Origin: a virus
Strand: one strand, 5' to 3'
IMG/VR virus record: IMGVR_UViG_3300037071_001584
Span: 1-64,000 of that record
DNA: 64,000 nt
The notes below the pieces were generated by a model. The model saw nothing but the letters and a program-made list of their open reading frames with translations. It did not search any database and was not told the DNA's origin. This document shows positions 44,224-53,912 of this stretch, piece by piece (the first letter of the stretch is position 1; the number at the start of each line of letters is the position of its first letter). Made by a program: the position numbers and the translations under genes.

Positions 44224-44255
44224 CAAAGATAATACATTTTTGTTTGCAAACCAAA
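44224..44255 (-). promoter_or_regulatory. Host-type (Bacteroidota) promoter with internal palindrome
   Basis: On the minus strand: TTTG (44252-44255), 20 bases, TATCTTTG (44224-44231), an exact match to the Bacteroidota primary sigma pattern TTTG-N(19-20)-TAnnTTTG. The spacer contains a perfect 10-base palindrome, GTTTGCAAAC (44242-44251), which could be an operator. It precedes the homing endonuclease and cargo operon. Confidence 0.7.
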
Positions 44256-44300
44256 CTTTTTAGGAGTTATTTTATTATAAAATATTTGATAACGCATTAA

Positions 44301-47300
44301 TTACACAGTATAGTACACGTTTAGTGGGTGTAAAATCAACTTATAATCAATATTACCAGGATTATTATAGGTTTGATCAAAGTCAATTTCTAATTTAATC
44401 CATGGAGCTCTTATTCTATTACGTCCTTCTCTAGGTATTAATGCATTCCAATCTCTAAACTTACGTCTAAGATTATTATTACGTCCTAATATTAAGTCCT
44501 CATATCCTGAATCTTGATAATCATTATATGCTCGTATATGAGATATTGTTTTGTCAGGAGCGTCTAACCCACTAAATGTATTATATACCTCAGATTTGAA
44601 ATTGATATTATCAAATACACAATCTAAAAGTGGTTCTGGATTCACATTGAATATAACAGAAGATTTATACTTAGTTCCAAAGAACTCATTATAGTTTCCT
44701 TCATATTGTCTATACAATCTTAAGTCAGTTGGATCAATTGCTATTAATACAGATCCTTTACTTATATACATTGTAGGTAGATAATCATAGAATGATACAA
44801 ATGATGCAGACTTCTCATTATAAGACAACGTAAAGTCTAGTCCATTAGGTTGATGAAATGTCATCAGTACATCATCATTGATATAATCATACCCAGAAGA
44901 TATACCATCTAGCAATAAAGGATTATCTGTTTTAAGCTCATTTGCGACCACATTATTTAAAAAGAATGTATGGAGACCTTTTATATCAGATAGTGGCTCT
45001 ATGCCACCTTTAAATACCTGAAACGACTGGTTTAACGTATCATAGTAGTATACACCTGAAGGCGCGACTACAACTCCCCATTTATTTAATGTTCCAGAGT
45101 TAGTTGAAGCATAACTATAGTTGTTCAGAACTTGACCTGTACCTAACTCAATTGCAAGACCATCTTGACCTTGAACTTGAACTCTAGGATTAATAGATAA
45201 GAAAGCAAATGCTTTATCTTGTAACGCATATAAGTAGTCATTGAAGCTAATCAATGCATTAATAGCTCCATATTTACCATCTAAAGTTAATACTTCATTT
45301 TGCAATATATCTGTCCAACTATCAATTATTTCTCCTGCAGACTTCTCTTTAGACGCAATTACATTAGTGTCAAATCCATCTACCTTCTTAACATTGAAAT
45401 CTAACTCTCGTTTTGATATCAGGTTAGGTAATTGTGAATAAACTTTATTGTATTTATGATATTCAGCATCTAAATAATGAAATTTACTATCCCATGTTGT
45501 GAAACTTGCATCGTTTCTATTCTTCATATCTACAGTAGATTCTGAAGCAAACTCAACTATCTCTTGCCATGATGGAACACCTTGTGAGAATGTAGCAGGA
45601 GTCTTAGGAATAACTCTAAGGAATTTAAAGAAGTTTACGAATGTATCTCCAGGTGAAACGATTAAGTTTACAGGAGTTAATTCATCAAAGTTTTTAAAAT
45701 CCCCTATCTCTATATATTTAGTTCTTTTCTTATCTTCCCAACTGTTACCTCCATATATATTACCTAAATATATTTGATCTCTTGGCTTTATAATTTCACC
45801 TACAATTCCTAAATTTGTTATACCTGATCCAAATGCAGCATCTGTAAATAAGTTTTCAGCTAATGGCCTGTCATACCAGTTAGTTGCTGTAGGAGTTTTA
45901 TCTAATACAAATGTTATACATCTGTTATTGTCACTATTCCCTGAAATTATAGCTCTACCATATTTACCTCCTTCTGCATAATAATTATTTTTATCTGAGC
46001 GTATGTCTAGAAATGTGTTAATATACTTATACTTAGAATCACCATTGTATGACGTCACATTCTGCCCTTTAACGGTCAATTCTGGCGTCCCATATATATT
46101 ATATACACTTTGTGTAGTTGATGGCTTAAACGCGTCCGTAGGAGGTGCAGGAGCCGCTAATGTAGCTGATATCGCATTGTTAATTGAGTCAACACCTACT
46201 AACATAGGAGATCCACTTACATCTCTGATTTCTGCATGTATATCTACATCGAAGACCATGTCAGCAGTTGGTACAATTTTAAAGTAATAATGATATTCTT
46301 TATAGATTCCACCAAAGTCTGGTTGATCTATTATAGGTAATGATACAACTGAGTTGCCTACACCAGTAAATGATGCTAAAACATTGTTTCCTTCAGAGTC
46401 AGCACATATAGCTGCAGTATAACTTATTGCTCCATTAGTTGGAGTTAATGTATATGTAAGTACAAATTCTCTATCATTATCAACTGCAATAAAAGTTATA
46501 TCTCTATTGTTAGATTGAAATCTAATAGCTTCTGCAGGATAAGGAGGAATTGCTGGCATTGGCGGACTTGGAGGAACTGTAGACAATACAAATGGAACCA
46601 AGAATGAAACTATGTAGTTGTTTGCAGTAAATGTGTCATTAATGGAAACATTGCCATAACCTCTATACCAACTCAAAAATGCAACCCTATTTGGATCACT
46701 TCCTGCAGGATGACATATAAGACCTAAATTTGTAGGAGATTCTCCATTACCAGTTATTGTGACTTTTGTATCTGCATATGTTAAAGACAATCCATTAAGT
46801 CCTTTACCTTCGTCTATAAGCTCTTGATTCTCTTTAAATGACTTACCCCATACAGCATTATATTTATTTTCAAGACCACCTTTCATTCTAAATTGATATC
46901 CCTGACTTAATTGAATAGATTCGTTAAATACAATTTCTGGAGAGTATAGTTGATACATTGCATTATACTGGTAAAATCTACCCCTAGTATCATCGTCTCC
47001 TTGATTAGCTCTTTGAATTTCATTGTCAGTACTCATTTTCACATTACACATTTCTTGTAAGTTTTGAGAAAGTTCTAGTGGTCTTGTGTTAGACCCAAAA
47101 TGTCTGCTAAAGTCATTAAAGAAAGGGCCTATATTTCTAAATAGAATGTTAGGAAGTTTTGGTATAGAGTCGGCTTTAGTTTTTAAATATGTAAGGTCAG
47201 CTGCATTTGGTAGATTGACATTTTTAGTGTTTTTGTCATTAATCATAACTGGAGTTACAAGTCCATTAGCCACAATAGTCTTATCATTAACAGTTCTTTC

Positions 47301-48893
47301 TGCAATTAAAACTCTATAACCTACTGGCTTATCGTATTCAGTTTCAAAGTTACTAGCGTCGTTTAGCCAAACGAAAAATTCTGGTTTGAGTGTAAATATC
47401 AAAGCATTATAAAAACCTCTTAAATTGCCCTCTCTGGCCTTGAAATCAGCTACCCAACTAGGTAGCGAGTATTGTCCAAATCCATTTACAAATTCTATTC
47501 CTAATCTATATATCTCATCATCCTTAAAGTATCTTGCATCTGCGCTATACACAGTTGTTTGATGAAGCTCATATTTTAAATACAAACCTTCTCCTCCAAA
47601 CGTTATACCATTCTTTTGAAACTTATATATACTATAGTCTAGATTGACAGAATCATTCTTTTCATCTGGTCCTAGAAATGTACTTGGATTAACAACTGTA
47701 GGATCGCCTGTAAGGCCTCCTACATCTGGTGTAAGATCTCCAGGTAACCATAACTTTACATTGTCATAAACTGTAGATAATCCTCCTGCGGTAAAGCTAT
47801 ATGCTCTTGTATCTAAATTAACATCATAATTTCTTTCCTCATAGTTAGCTAAAAACATTCTATTGTCTTTAGAGTTAATATGTCTTGGTATAAGTATATC
47901 AGATCCAAGGAAAAGAAACTCTTCTAGTGATATTGATGTTATAACATTACCATCATCAAACACTTCTATTTCTCTAGATGAAGGAACTTCTCTGTCATCT
48001 ATAATAGATATTGTAGGAGATTGATTGTATGAAGTATATTTAATTGCGTATACTTTTATATGTGTGTAGTCTTCATCTATATCTCTAATTGAAACTACTG
48101 GAGTAGATCCTACAACTTCGTTTAAAGCACCACCACCTAATGCATCTTTATCTAAAGACACTAATTGACTAAGCGGACTTAATCTAGTTTGAGATGAGTT
48201 AACTCTATATAAGTTGTAAGCATATTGTATCATACCTGCAGTATGTATACCTCCAGTAAGTATTCTAACTATAATTGGTTGTGACACATCATATTGTCCT
48301 ACCATGTCAATAGTAGTTAAAGATACGTCTATTAAATTCTCTAGATCTTCGTTCTCAATAGAATGCTCTATGTTAATGAATCTCATTTGATGAACTCCAT
48401 CTACCCAATATACTTTATCTATCGCTTTGTTTTCAAAGTTGTTTATAGCTTGAATAGGATAGTCTCTTTTAAATCCCATACTTCTTAAATATAGAAGAGT
48501 GATCTCATATCCAGGTTTCTCTATATCTATTTTCCAGATACAATCAAAGCCATTCTCATCAGATGTGAATAGTATTGCATAATGTCTTGTAGTAGTGTGC
48601 CCTATAATGTATTGAGGTCCTGACGAACCTGTTAAATCATCTAATTCATCTGTTGTAAATGGCAATTCTTCATCTAAGTATGTTATTTTACTATTTGTAT
48701 GGTCTACTGTAACTATTGGTATGGTGTAAATAAACTTGTTGCCTTTCTCATTTGATATTGCACCTGTAGATTGAGAATCTGTTGCTACAATCCTTATGTT
48801 TTTACCTTCGAAATAGAAGTTACTTCTAAATAGAGATTGGGCAACATCTTGATTCATCCCTTGGTAATTAAATTGTGTTGCTTTATTTGCCAT
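44301..48893 (-). CDS. Muzzle-type tail protein (tail tubular/stabilisation-like)
   Basis: This 1530-aa protein (ATG 48893; a TTG at 48899 is in frame but unlikely) begins MANKATQFNYQGMNQD. Its N-terminal section (IRIVATDSQSTGAISNEKGNK, then LFTSDENGFDCIWKIDIE) has the repeated beta-blade style of phage tail tubular protein B or P22 gp10-like nozzle proteins, which crAss-like phages use as a large tail muzzle. The middle has Ig-like and loop-rich regions (about 830-1000); the end contains further beta blades (YASTNSGTLNKWGVVVAPSG). It closes the tail block before the cargo operon, with a ring-type gene immediately upstream. Confidence 0.72.
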   Translation of the reverse strand: MANKATQFNYQGMNQDVAQSLFRSNFYFEGKNIRIVATDSQSTGAISNEKGNKFIYTIPIVTVDHTNSKITYLDEELPFTTDELDDLTGSSGPQYIIGHTTTRHYAILFTSDENGFDCIWKIDIEKPGYEITLLYLRSMGFKRDYPIQAINNFENKAIDKVYWVDGVHQMRFINIEHSIENEDLENLIDVSLTTIDMVGQYDVSQPIIVRILTGGIHTAGMIQYAYNLYRVNSSQTRLSPLSQLVSLDKDALGGGALNEVVGSTPVVSIRDIDEDYTHIKVYAIKYTSYNQSPTISIIDDREVPSSREIEVFDDGNVITSISLEEFLFLGSDILIPRHINSKDNRMFLANYEERNYDVNLDTRAYSFTAGGLSTVYDNVKLWLPGDLTPDVGGLTGDPTVVNPSTFLGPDEKNDSVNLDYSIYKFQKNGITFGGEGLYLKYELHQTTVYSADARYFKDDEIYRLGIEFVNGFGQYSLPSWVADFKAREGNLRGFYNALIFTLKPEFFVWLNDASNFETEYDKPVGYRVLIAERTVNDKTIVANGLVTPVMINDKNTKNVNLPNAADLTYLKTKADSIPKLPNILFRNIGPFFNDFSRHFGSNTRPLELSQNLQEMCNVKMSTDNEIQRANQGDDDTRGRFYQYNAMYQLYSPEIVFNESIQLSQGYQFRMKGGLENKYNAVWGKSFKENQELIDEGKGLNGLSLTYADTKVTITGNGESPTNLGLICHPAGSDPNRVAFLSWYRGYGNVSINDTFTANNYIVSFLVPFVLSTVPPSPPMPAIPPYPAEAIRFQSNNRDITFIAVDNDREFVLTYTLTPTNGAISYTAAICADSEGNNVLASFTGVGNSVVSLPIIDQPDFGGIYKEYHYYFKIVPTADMVFDVDIHAEIRDVSGSPMLVGVDSINNAISATLAAPAPPTDAFKPSTTQSVYNIYGTPELTVKGQNVTSYNGDSKYKYINTFLDIRSDKNNYYAEGGKYGRAIISGNSDNNRCITFVLDKTPTATNWYDRPLAENLFTDAAFGSGITNLGIVGEIIKPRDQIYLGNIYGGNSWEDKKRTKYIEIGDFKNFDELTPVNLIVSPGDTFVNFFKFLRVIPKTPATFSQGVPSWQEIVEFASESTVDMKNRNDASFTTWDSKFHYLDAEYHKYNKVYSQLPNLISKRELDFNVKKVDGFDTNVIASKEKSAGEIIDSWTDILQNEVLTLDGKYGAINALISFNDYLYALQDKAFAFLSINPRVQVQGQDGLAIELGTGQVLNNYSYASTNSGTLNKWGVVVAPSGVYYYDTLNQSFQVFKGGIEPLSDIKGLHTFFLNNVVANELKTDNPLLLDGISSGYDYINDDVLMTFHQPNGLDFTLSYNEKSASFVSFYDYLPTMYISKGSVLIAIDPTDLRLYRQYEGNYNEFFGTKYKSSVIFNVNPEPLLDCVFDNINFKSEVYNTFSGLDAPDKTISHIRAYNDYQDSGYEDLILGRNNNLRRKFRDWNALIPREGRNRIRAPWIKLEIDFDQTYNNPGNIDYKLILHPLNVYYTV

Positions 48894-48914
48894 CTTCAAA
48901 ATGTATAAATATTA

Positions 48915-49676
48915 TCATCGGAATTTTCTAAGGCGTTCCTTCTCACCCATTTTTTTGTAAAAGTTTTCGTGCATTGTTGTATTAAGAATAAGCCTATTGA
49001 TACCATTCATGATAGATTCCATTCCATCGTAGTTTGGCATTTGCAATGATGTGTAAGCTGAAGGCATGTAGAAGTATCTCTTTTGTTGTATGTATTCAAA
49101 AGCCTTGTCAGTTATTTTGCCCATCAACCATACTGGTTCTAAGTATCTTGATAATATATAGTATTCCATTGCTAGAGCCACCTTCTCATTATCAGGTATA
49201 AGTGGGAATCCATCTTCATCTGTAGCAAGACCTTTATAAGCCATCTCTATACAACCATCTCTCATAGATGTAAAGATAACTCCATTCTGAAGTTTATATG
49301 TGAACTCAGCTCTTCTATGATTTCCTCTTAAATTGAACTCAGTATCTTGTTCACCTGCATGTTCCATTGGATCAAAGTGATAGATATCCGTAGCTTCTCT
49401 CATTGCTATAAATCTAGACGCATGAGACGTTTCTGGCTCACTGGTGTCAAGATAACGTACTCCATCTACTTTAAGTATATCGCATGGAATTGGTGCCTTA
49501 TAATTGACTAAATCAACTGAATAAAGCTTGTTTTCTTGTGCCGCTGGAGCTCCTAATAGTTTTAAGAATTCCATTGCATATTCTGCTGCTTCTTCATATG
49601 TTAGTTCCTCACATAATCCATGCTTCATTACTTTCCACATTATTGTACCTAATGAGGTATAATGTCCATTTGTCAT
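48915..49676 (-). CDS. Tail ring/connector protein
   Basis: A 253-aa protein with N-terminal helices (HYTSLGTIMWKVMKHGLCEE, TYEEAAEYAMEFLKLL), then a beta region with VDGVRYLDTSEP, and a helical end (YMPSAYTSLQMPN). This alpha/beta arrangement and its location directly before the muzzle gene fit the ring or tubular A-like proteins that join head and tail in crAss-like and T7-like phages. The intergenic gap to the muzzle is 21 bases. The assignment is mainly from order. Confidence 0.65.
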   Translation of the reverse strand: MTNGHYTSLGTIMWKVMKHGLCEELTYEEAAEYAMEFLKLLGAPAAQENKLYSVDLVNYKAPIPCDILKVDGVRYLDTSEPETSHASRFIAMREATDIYHFDPMEHAGEQDTEFNLRGNHRRAEFTYKLQNGVIFTSMRDGCIEMAYKGLATDEDGFPLIPDNEKVALAMEYYILSRYLEPVWLMGKITDKAFEYIQQKRYFYMPSAYTSLQMPNYDGMESIMNGINRLILNTTMHENFYKKMGEKERLRKFR

Positions 49677-49695
49677 TGTATTATTTATTTAGTTG

Positions 49696-50214
49696 TTAAT
49701 ATAGAAGAAACGAGTCATATTTATCTTTATCTTCATCCTTTATTCTTTTAGCTAATCTCCTTGAAAAGTATCTAGAAGATTTATAACTATAGTATTTCTT
49801 ATTCATAAAAGGATATACATTCTTTTTAAATGATACTTTGAAGACATATTTAGATGTATGGTTGTTTAGATACCTAACAAGAAGCTTCTTTTCTTTAGCC
49901 TCTTCATCTTCATCCCATAGTTTGTTAGTAGCAACCCAGTCAACTGGTGTAGGATTATACAACTTACCATCTTTAATCCTAGGAACACTTTTAGTTTTCT
50001 TTATAGATAGTGTAGCTCCAACATGTGGTAAGGCATACTCTAAATTATTCTCTATAATAAGGTCAATAAGTCCTATATTAAATTTACTAACTATCTCAGA
50101 GAACTCTCCTTTAGATATCTTTATTCCAGGATTATCCTTCTTAAAGAACTTATAGTAGTCTCTCATGCCATAATGTACAGGTATCTTACCTTCTGTTCGT
50201 TTGTTCTTGCTCAT
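49696..50214 (-). CDS. Conserved basic protein of the tail block
   Basis: A 172-aa lysine-rich protein (about one residue in six) ending KDKYDSFLLY. Its segments include MRDYYKFFKKDNPGIKISKGEF and YVFKVSFKKNVYPF. I recall similar basic proteins beside ring-protein genes across crAss-like phages, with unknown role. It overlaps the preceding gene by 29 bases. It may be a small structural or packaging factor that contacts DNA. Confidence 0.6.
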   Translation of the reverse strand: MSKNKRTEGKIPVHYGMRDYYKFFKKDNPGIKISKGEFSEIVSKFNIGLIDLIIENNLEYALPHVGATLSIKKTKSVPRIKDGKLYNPTPVDWVATNKLWDEDEEAKEKKLLVRYLNNHTSKYVFKVSFKKNVYPFMNKKYYSYKSSRYFSRRLAKRIKDEDKDKYDSFLLY

Positions 50215-50887
50215 CGTCTGAATCGTTTTCTCTGTCTTGAGGCGTATTAACGCTTATTGTAAGTTCTTTTATGATTTCAGCTTTAATGAAATCTATATAG
50301 TGTGGTTGTAATGGATAGTTTGTTGTATACATATCATAACACGGTTTAGCATCATCACATCCACAACATGTACTATAATCCATCAATGCCAAAGGATCTT
50401 CAAATATTCCTGTAACAGTTACGCATTCAATTAAGTTTAACTCTGCTTGTTTACCAACTATATAAATATACATATCATTATCTAAGAATGCATATACAGT
50501 ATTGAATGGAGAGTACTTGCTATACACGGCTTTCTGTTTAGTTGTAAAGCTAAAAGGAACTGCTAGTCTAGTAGTCGGTTTAATGGCAATTATAGCTGAT
50601 TTAAGGTGCAAATCTAATGGAGTTGGTATTTTATCTACAGTTCTTAAAATAGTCTCGCAATCGTACTCTAAACCACATTCATTGGCAGATACAACTTCAG
50701 TTGCCATACAGAGTGTTTGTGTTACAGATATATCTGTAGTATGTTGGTAATTGTTAAGATCTTGTCTTAGATATCTAGCTCTCTTTATATTATATAGATG
50801 TATAATATATCTATCGTCTATATCTCCATCATCTGAAAACTGTCTTAATTGTTCACGGACATCGTAAACGATTCTTTCTATGATCAT
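50186..50887 (-). CDS. Crass-like tail ring protein
   Basis: A 233-aa protein beginning MIIERIVYDVREQLRQFSDD, an amphipathic helical start typical of T7 gp11-like tail-tube/ring subunits, followed by a beta core (NTVYAFLDNDMYIYIVGK) and a Cys cluster, CCGCDDAKPCYD, near residue 185. The C-terminal ~20 residues are charged. It starts the ring-protein trio, 53 bases after the exonuclease terminator region. The ring role comes from order and fold impression, not a diagnostic motif. Confidence 0.65.
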   Translation of the reverse strand: MIIERIVYDVREQLRQFSDDGDIDDRYIIHLYNIKRARYLRQDLNNYQHTTDISVTQTLCMATEVVSANECGLEYDCETILRTVDKIPTPLDLHLKSAIIAIKPTTRLAVPFSFTTKQKAVYSKYSPFNTVYAFLDNDMYIYIVGKQAELNLIECVTVTGIFEDPLALMDYSTCCGCDDAKPCYDMYTTNYPLQPHYIDFIKAEIIKELTISVNTPQDRENDSDDEQEQTNRR

Positions 50888-50899
50888 ATTTATTTAAAT

Positions 50900-50936
50900 T
50901 AAAAAAGCTCCCCAACATTTGAGTCAAGAAGCTTTA
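50900..50936 (-). terminator. Terminator after the exonuclease gene
   Basis: On the minus strand, AAAGCTTC (50928-50935) pairs with the GAGCTTT segment ending at 50904, followed by TTTTTTAATTT. The stem begins within 10 bases of the exonuclease stop and would isolate it from the ring-protein genes. Confidence 0.7.
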
Positions 50937-50940
50937 TATA

Positions 50941-51867
50941 TTATTGGTTTGATTTATATTTTAAATAACTTGTATTTGACATATTAAAATATTGTCCAGT
51001 TTCAAGATCTTTCATTGTATGTTTAATAGTTCCTGCAGGTGTAGTAGCTACACTTATGTGTTCTAAATTACTAGTTCCACTATATGGAGAAGTTTCTTTA
51101 GACCTTTCATTCAATACTCCTGCATGATAATAAGGACCTTCATGATACATTAATTTGCAGTAAACTTTCTCAAGTAGCTCTACATCTTTATTACAATACT
51201 CAATCATCTTATTTAAAGCATCATCTGATTTTCTAAGAATAATATCATCCCATAAAGACATATCTGTTTTAATCTTATTACCAAATCCTAAGAACTCAGA
51301 AATGTAATCAAGTTTATTTGAATTGAAGTTAAACTTACGTCTACATACTTTTAATGTATCAAACTGCTTGTAATCAATCTTCATTGGAATATTGTGTAGT
51401 AATGCTCTTGTTCTAATCCAAGGTAGATCATATCCATCTCCATTATGAGCTACAATAAGATCTGCTTTATTTAGAACTTCAACAAATCTTTCTACTAATA
51501 TAGCATCATCTTGTTTACTATTCCACGCAATTGAGTGAACTTTATCTTCACCTAACCATTTATATGATACACATATAATCTTACGTTCACTTATAATGTC
51601 ACCTGGTTGTATAGTCATATTATAACCCACTCTCCAAGACTTTACAATATTATAAGAAGTTTCAATATCATAGAATAACACCTTAAGTTTTTCTATAGGA
51701 GAATATCCTTTTTTAAATTCTGCATTCACTTCTCTCAAAGCTGTTTTACAGTTATTTGTAGTGGTAGTAAATCCTTTATTATTTAGATGGTTTCTTAATC
51801 TCTTAGATCCTTCTTTCAAATAGCCTGGCTTATTCCTTAAAAATTCCTTAATTTCATTCAGTTCCAT
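50941..51867 (-). CDS. Stand-alone DEDDy 3'-5' exonuclease (PolB-exo type)
   Basis: With ATG 51867 (an in-frame start at 51921 lies across the promoter), the protein has 308 aa. Exo I is LFYDIET (D67, E69), Exo II is VAHNGDGYDLPW (D147), and Exo III is EYCNKDVEL (Y-x3-D). This is the DEDDy pattern of family B polymerase proofreading domains, with no polymerase domain attached. It could degrade host DNA, trim ends or assist a separate polymerase. Unusually it lies among structural genes with its own promoter and terminator. Confidence 0.85.
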   Translation of the reverse strand: MELNEIKEFLRNKPGYLKEGSKRLRNHLNNKGFTTTTNNCKTALREVNAEFKKGYSPIEKLKVLFYDIETSYNIVKSWRVGYNMTIQPGDIISERKIICVSYKWLGEDKVHSIAWNSKQDDAILVERFVEVLNKADLIVAHNGDGYDLPWIRTRALLHNIPMKIDYKQFDTLKVCRRKFNFNSNKLDYISEFLGFGNKIKTDMSLWDDIILRKSDDALNKMIEYCNKDVELLEKVYCKLMYHEGPYYHAGVLNERSKETSPYSGTSNLEHISVATTPAGTIKHTMKDLETGQYFNMSNTSYLKYKSNQ

Positions 51868-51890
51868 ATGTTTATTTTTTAAGATAAATG

Positions 51891-51922
51891 TAAATATACG
51901 AAATATATTTAACATATGCAAA
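51891..51922 (-). promoter_or_regulatory. Promoter of the exonuclease gene
   Basis: On the minus strand: TTTG (51919-51922), 20 bases, TATATTTA (51891-51898). It shares TTTGCATAT and GTATATTTACAT with the RNA polymerase gene promoter at 32395-32426. It lies just before ATG 51867. Confidence 0.65.
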
Positions 51923-51938
51923 TATTTGCTTACTTATT

Positions 51939-52901
51939 TTAACAATAAGCTGTTTCTAAAATATTACCACTAGCATCAACTCTGAAACTTTGCATTGTAG
52001 TTATACAGCTATGCCATCTATTGTCGCCACCTCCATTAAATCCAACATGTAAAGCGAAATCTGTACAAATTCTGTTTCCTACATATAAAACTCCTTCTGA
52101 ATTTGGTGTAGAACAATACCACACTCCTGTTTGAGTGCTATCACAATAATGTAAAGTAGTACTTGATCCACCATGATTATATACTCCTACTCCACAAGTA
52201 GCAGAATCTGTAACATATCCATTAACTATTTTCCATAAGTAACCAGTACTTATATCTTTATACCAGTTTTGTTGTAATTCATCTTGACCAAAAGGTATCG
52301 TAAATGCGGCATCATGAAATACTTTTTTAGTAATTCCTAATTCAGGAGAAGGAGAATAACCTATTGGCATAACTTGAGTTTCTGTACAAGCTTCTACAGG
52401 ATCAGAATATCCAAATCCAAATCCAGTTTGATATACTAGACATGAAAATTCAGCTAAAACCAATCCATCATCATTTACATAATATGACTTCCGTTGAGGG
52501 ACAGCTTGAAACCAAGTTCCATCTCCAAACAAAGGACCTGTTAAATTGCTATTATGATATAATATTGTTGTGTTTACTACTATAGTAGGTGTGCTAGTAT
52601 ATAAAACCATTGTTGGCTCTAAAAATTCACAAGCTTCCCATTCACTACCTATTCCATTAACTGGAGTAAAGTCCCATTTAGTCAAACCTACTGCTACATC
52701 AATATAATTTGTACAATTACCCGCTGATTTAATTCTAACATAATTTGAAAAATCAGGAACAACTGATGAAGTATATCCTGCAACCAAAGAAGATTTAGGA
52801 ACGCCTGTTGCAAAAGCAGTAGTATATCCATCTAAATTAGAATACAAATTAAAAGGACCTACGTCTGTTCCTGCAGCTGTTAATGTTATTATTGCTGTCA
52901 T
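51939..52901 (-). CDS. Putative tail/fibre protein
   Basis: A 320-aa beta-rich protein with many Ser/Thr/Gly residues and about a dozen cysteines spread through the chain (for example SCLVYQ, ACEFLE, TDSATCG). The phrase KVFHDAAFTIPFGQDELQQNWYKD and repeated short strands suggest receptor-binding or fibre architecture. Its neighbour upstream is the FN3-containing protein, separated by 17 bases. No enzyme motif. The fibre assignment is contextual. Confidence 0.55.
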   Translation of the reverse strand: MTAIITLTAAGTDVGPFNLYSNLDGYTTAFATGVPKSSLVAGYTSSVVPDFSNYVRIKSAGNCTNYIDVAVGLTKWDFTPVNGIGSEWEACEFLEPTMVLYTSTPTIVVNTTILYHNSNLTGPLFGDGTWFQAVPQRKSYYVNDDGLVLAEFSCLVYQTGFGFGYSDPVEACTETQVMPIGYSPSPELGITKKVFHDAAFTIPFGQDELQQNWYKDISTGYLWKIVNGYVTDSATCGVGVYNHGGSSTTLHYCDSTQTGVWYCSTPNSEGVLYVGNRICTDFALHVGFNGGGDNRWHSCITTMQSFRVDASGNILETAYC

Positions 52902-52918
52902 AGTTTAAATTTTTTTTA

Positions 52919-53911
52919 TTAGCATAAACGCTTAAAGTCCCATTTTGTTCCTCCTGCTGGTCCTGTTACTCTTATTTTTACTGTATTATTAATATTAAAA
53001 TCTGCTGTTGTGTATTTCCACCAAATAAGTTGAGTATAAAGACCTCCTGGCCAAGGTATAGTAGATCCAGTTTCTGCTCTATATTCAGCTTCTCTTGATG
53101 GAGTATTTCCACTATGAACATTACTTTCTGAACCAATAAACTGTGGTACATTTCTTGATTGACTAGTTTGTGGAATATTGTTACTAGGCTCTGTTCCCCA
53201 TGAATTGTCAAAAGGTCCTGCATTTGTTCCTGTCATCCCAGATGTTGCTTTTTTAACTCCATTATGTATTATTTCTATTTTATCAGGTTCCTGATTTGGA
53301 TTCATAGCAATAGTAATAAATCCTCCTCCTTGAGATAGCCCAATACTTGTATCTTGAATACCTTCTCCTCCAGAAGGAGTAACTGTATTACATCCAGCAT
53401 CAACTAATGATGTCATAGTTATTGGATTACTAAACCCAGTACTACCAGTTTTAATTGCCCTGATTTGATAATTATAAGGTGTGCCTGACACTACTGCATT
53501 ATCAGTATAACTTCCTGTTGAAGCGGATACTGTAGTAAGTAAGTCACCACCTTTAAAAATTTGATAAAAAGTAACACCTCTTGTTGAATTAGGCACTAAA
53601 TCCCATGAAAAAGATAATGACGTATAGTTAACTGCGCCTGCAGTTAAATTGAATGAAACTAATTCAACAGGACCAACAGTTATTTGTATAGCACCTGCCA
53701 AGATACAATCATATGCAGGATTAGGTGGATAACACCACCAATCATCAGGAAGAATATATGGACCTCCTTGATTAGCTTTAAGTTTAGGTGTTGAATTAGG
53801 CACAGCTAGTGCCCATAAAGCACCCCATTCTATGTATTGTACACCAATACCAAGGCCGTTTGGGCCCATTATATCATCTGTACTTATTGGTCCGCTACAA
53901 TTTAGTGCCAT
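52919..53911 (-). CDS. Virion protein with fibronectin type III-like domain
   Basis: The 330-aa protein has an N-terminal Trp/Pro-rich segment. At residues ~95-170 it has an FN3-like domain (SLSFSWDLVPNSTRGVTFYQ, SGTPYNYQIRAIKTGSTGFS) with the conserved Trp and Tyr-x-Ile-x-Ala strand. The C-terminal half is beta-rich. FN3 domains in phages decorate tails and capsids and bind carbohydrates loosely. The stop is one base from the S74 fibre gene's partner block, so it is likely a fibre or decoration protein. Confidence 0.65.
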   Translation of the reverse strand: MALNCSGPISTDDIMGPNGLGIGVQYIEWGALWALAVPNSTPKLKANQGGPYILPDDWWCYPPNPAYDCILAGAIQITVGPVELVSFNLTAGAVNYTSLSFSWDLVPNSTRGVTFYQIFKGGDLLTTVSASTGSYTDNAVVSGTPYNYQIRAIKTGSTGFSNPITMTSLVDAGCNTVTPSGGEGIQDTSIGLSQGGGFITIAMNPNQEPDKIEIIHNGVKKATSGMTGTNAGPFDNSWGTEPSNNIPQTSQSRNVPQFIGSESNVHSGNTPSREAEYRAETGSTIPWPGGLYTQLIWWKYTTADFNINNTVKIRVTGPAGGTKWDFKRLC

Positions 53912-53912
53912 A

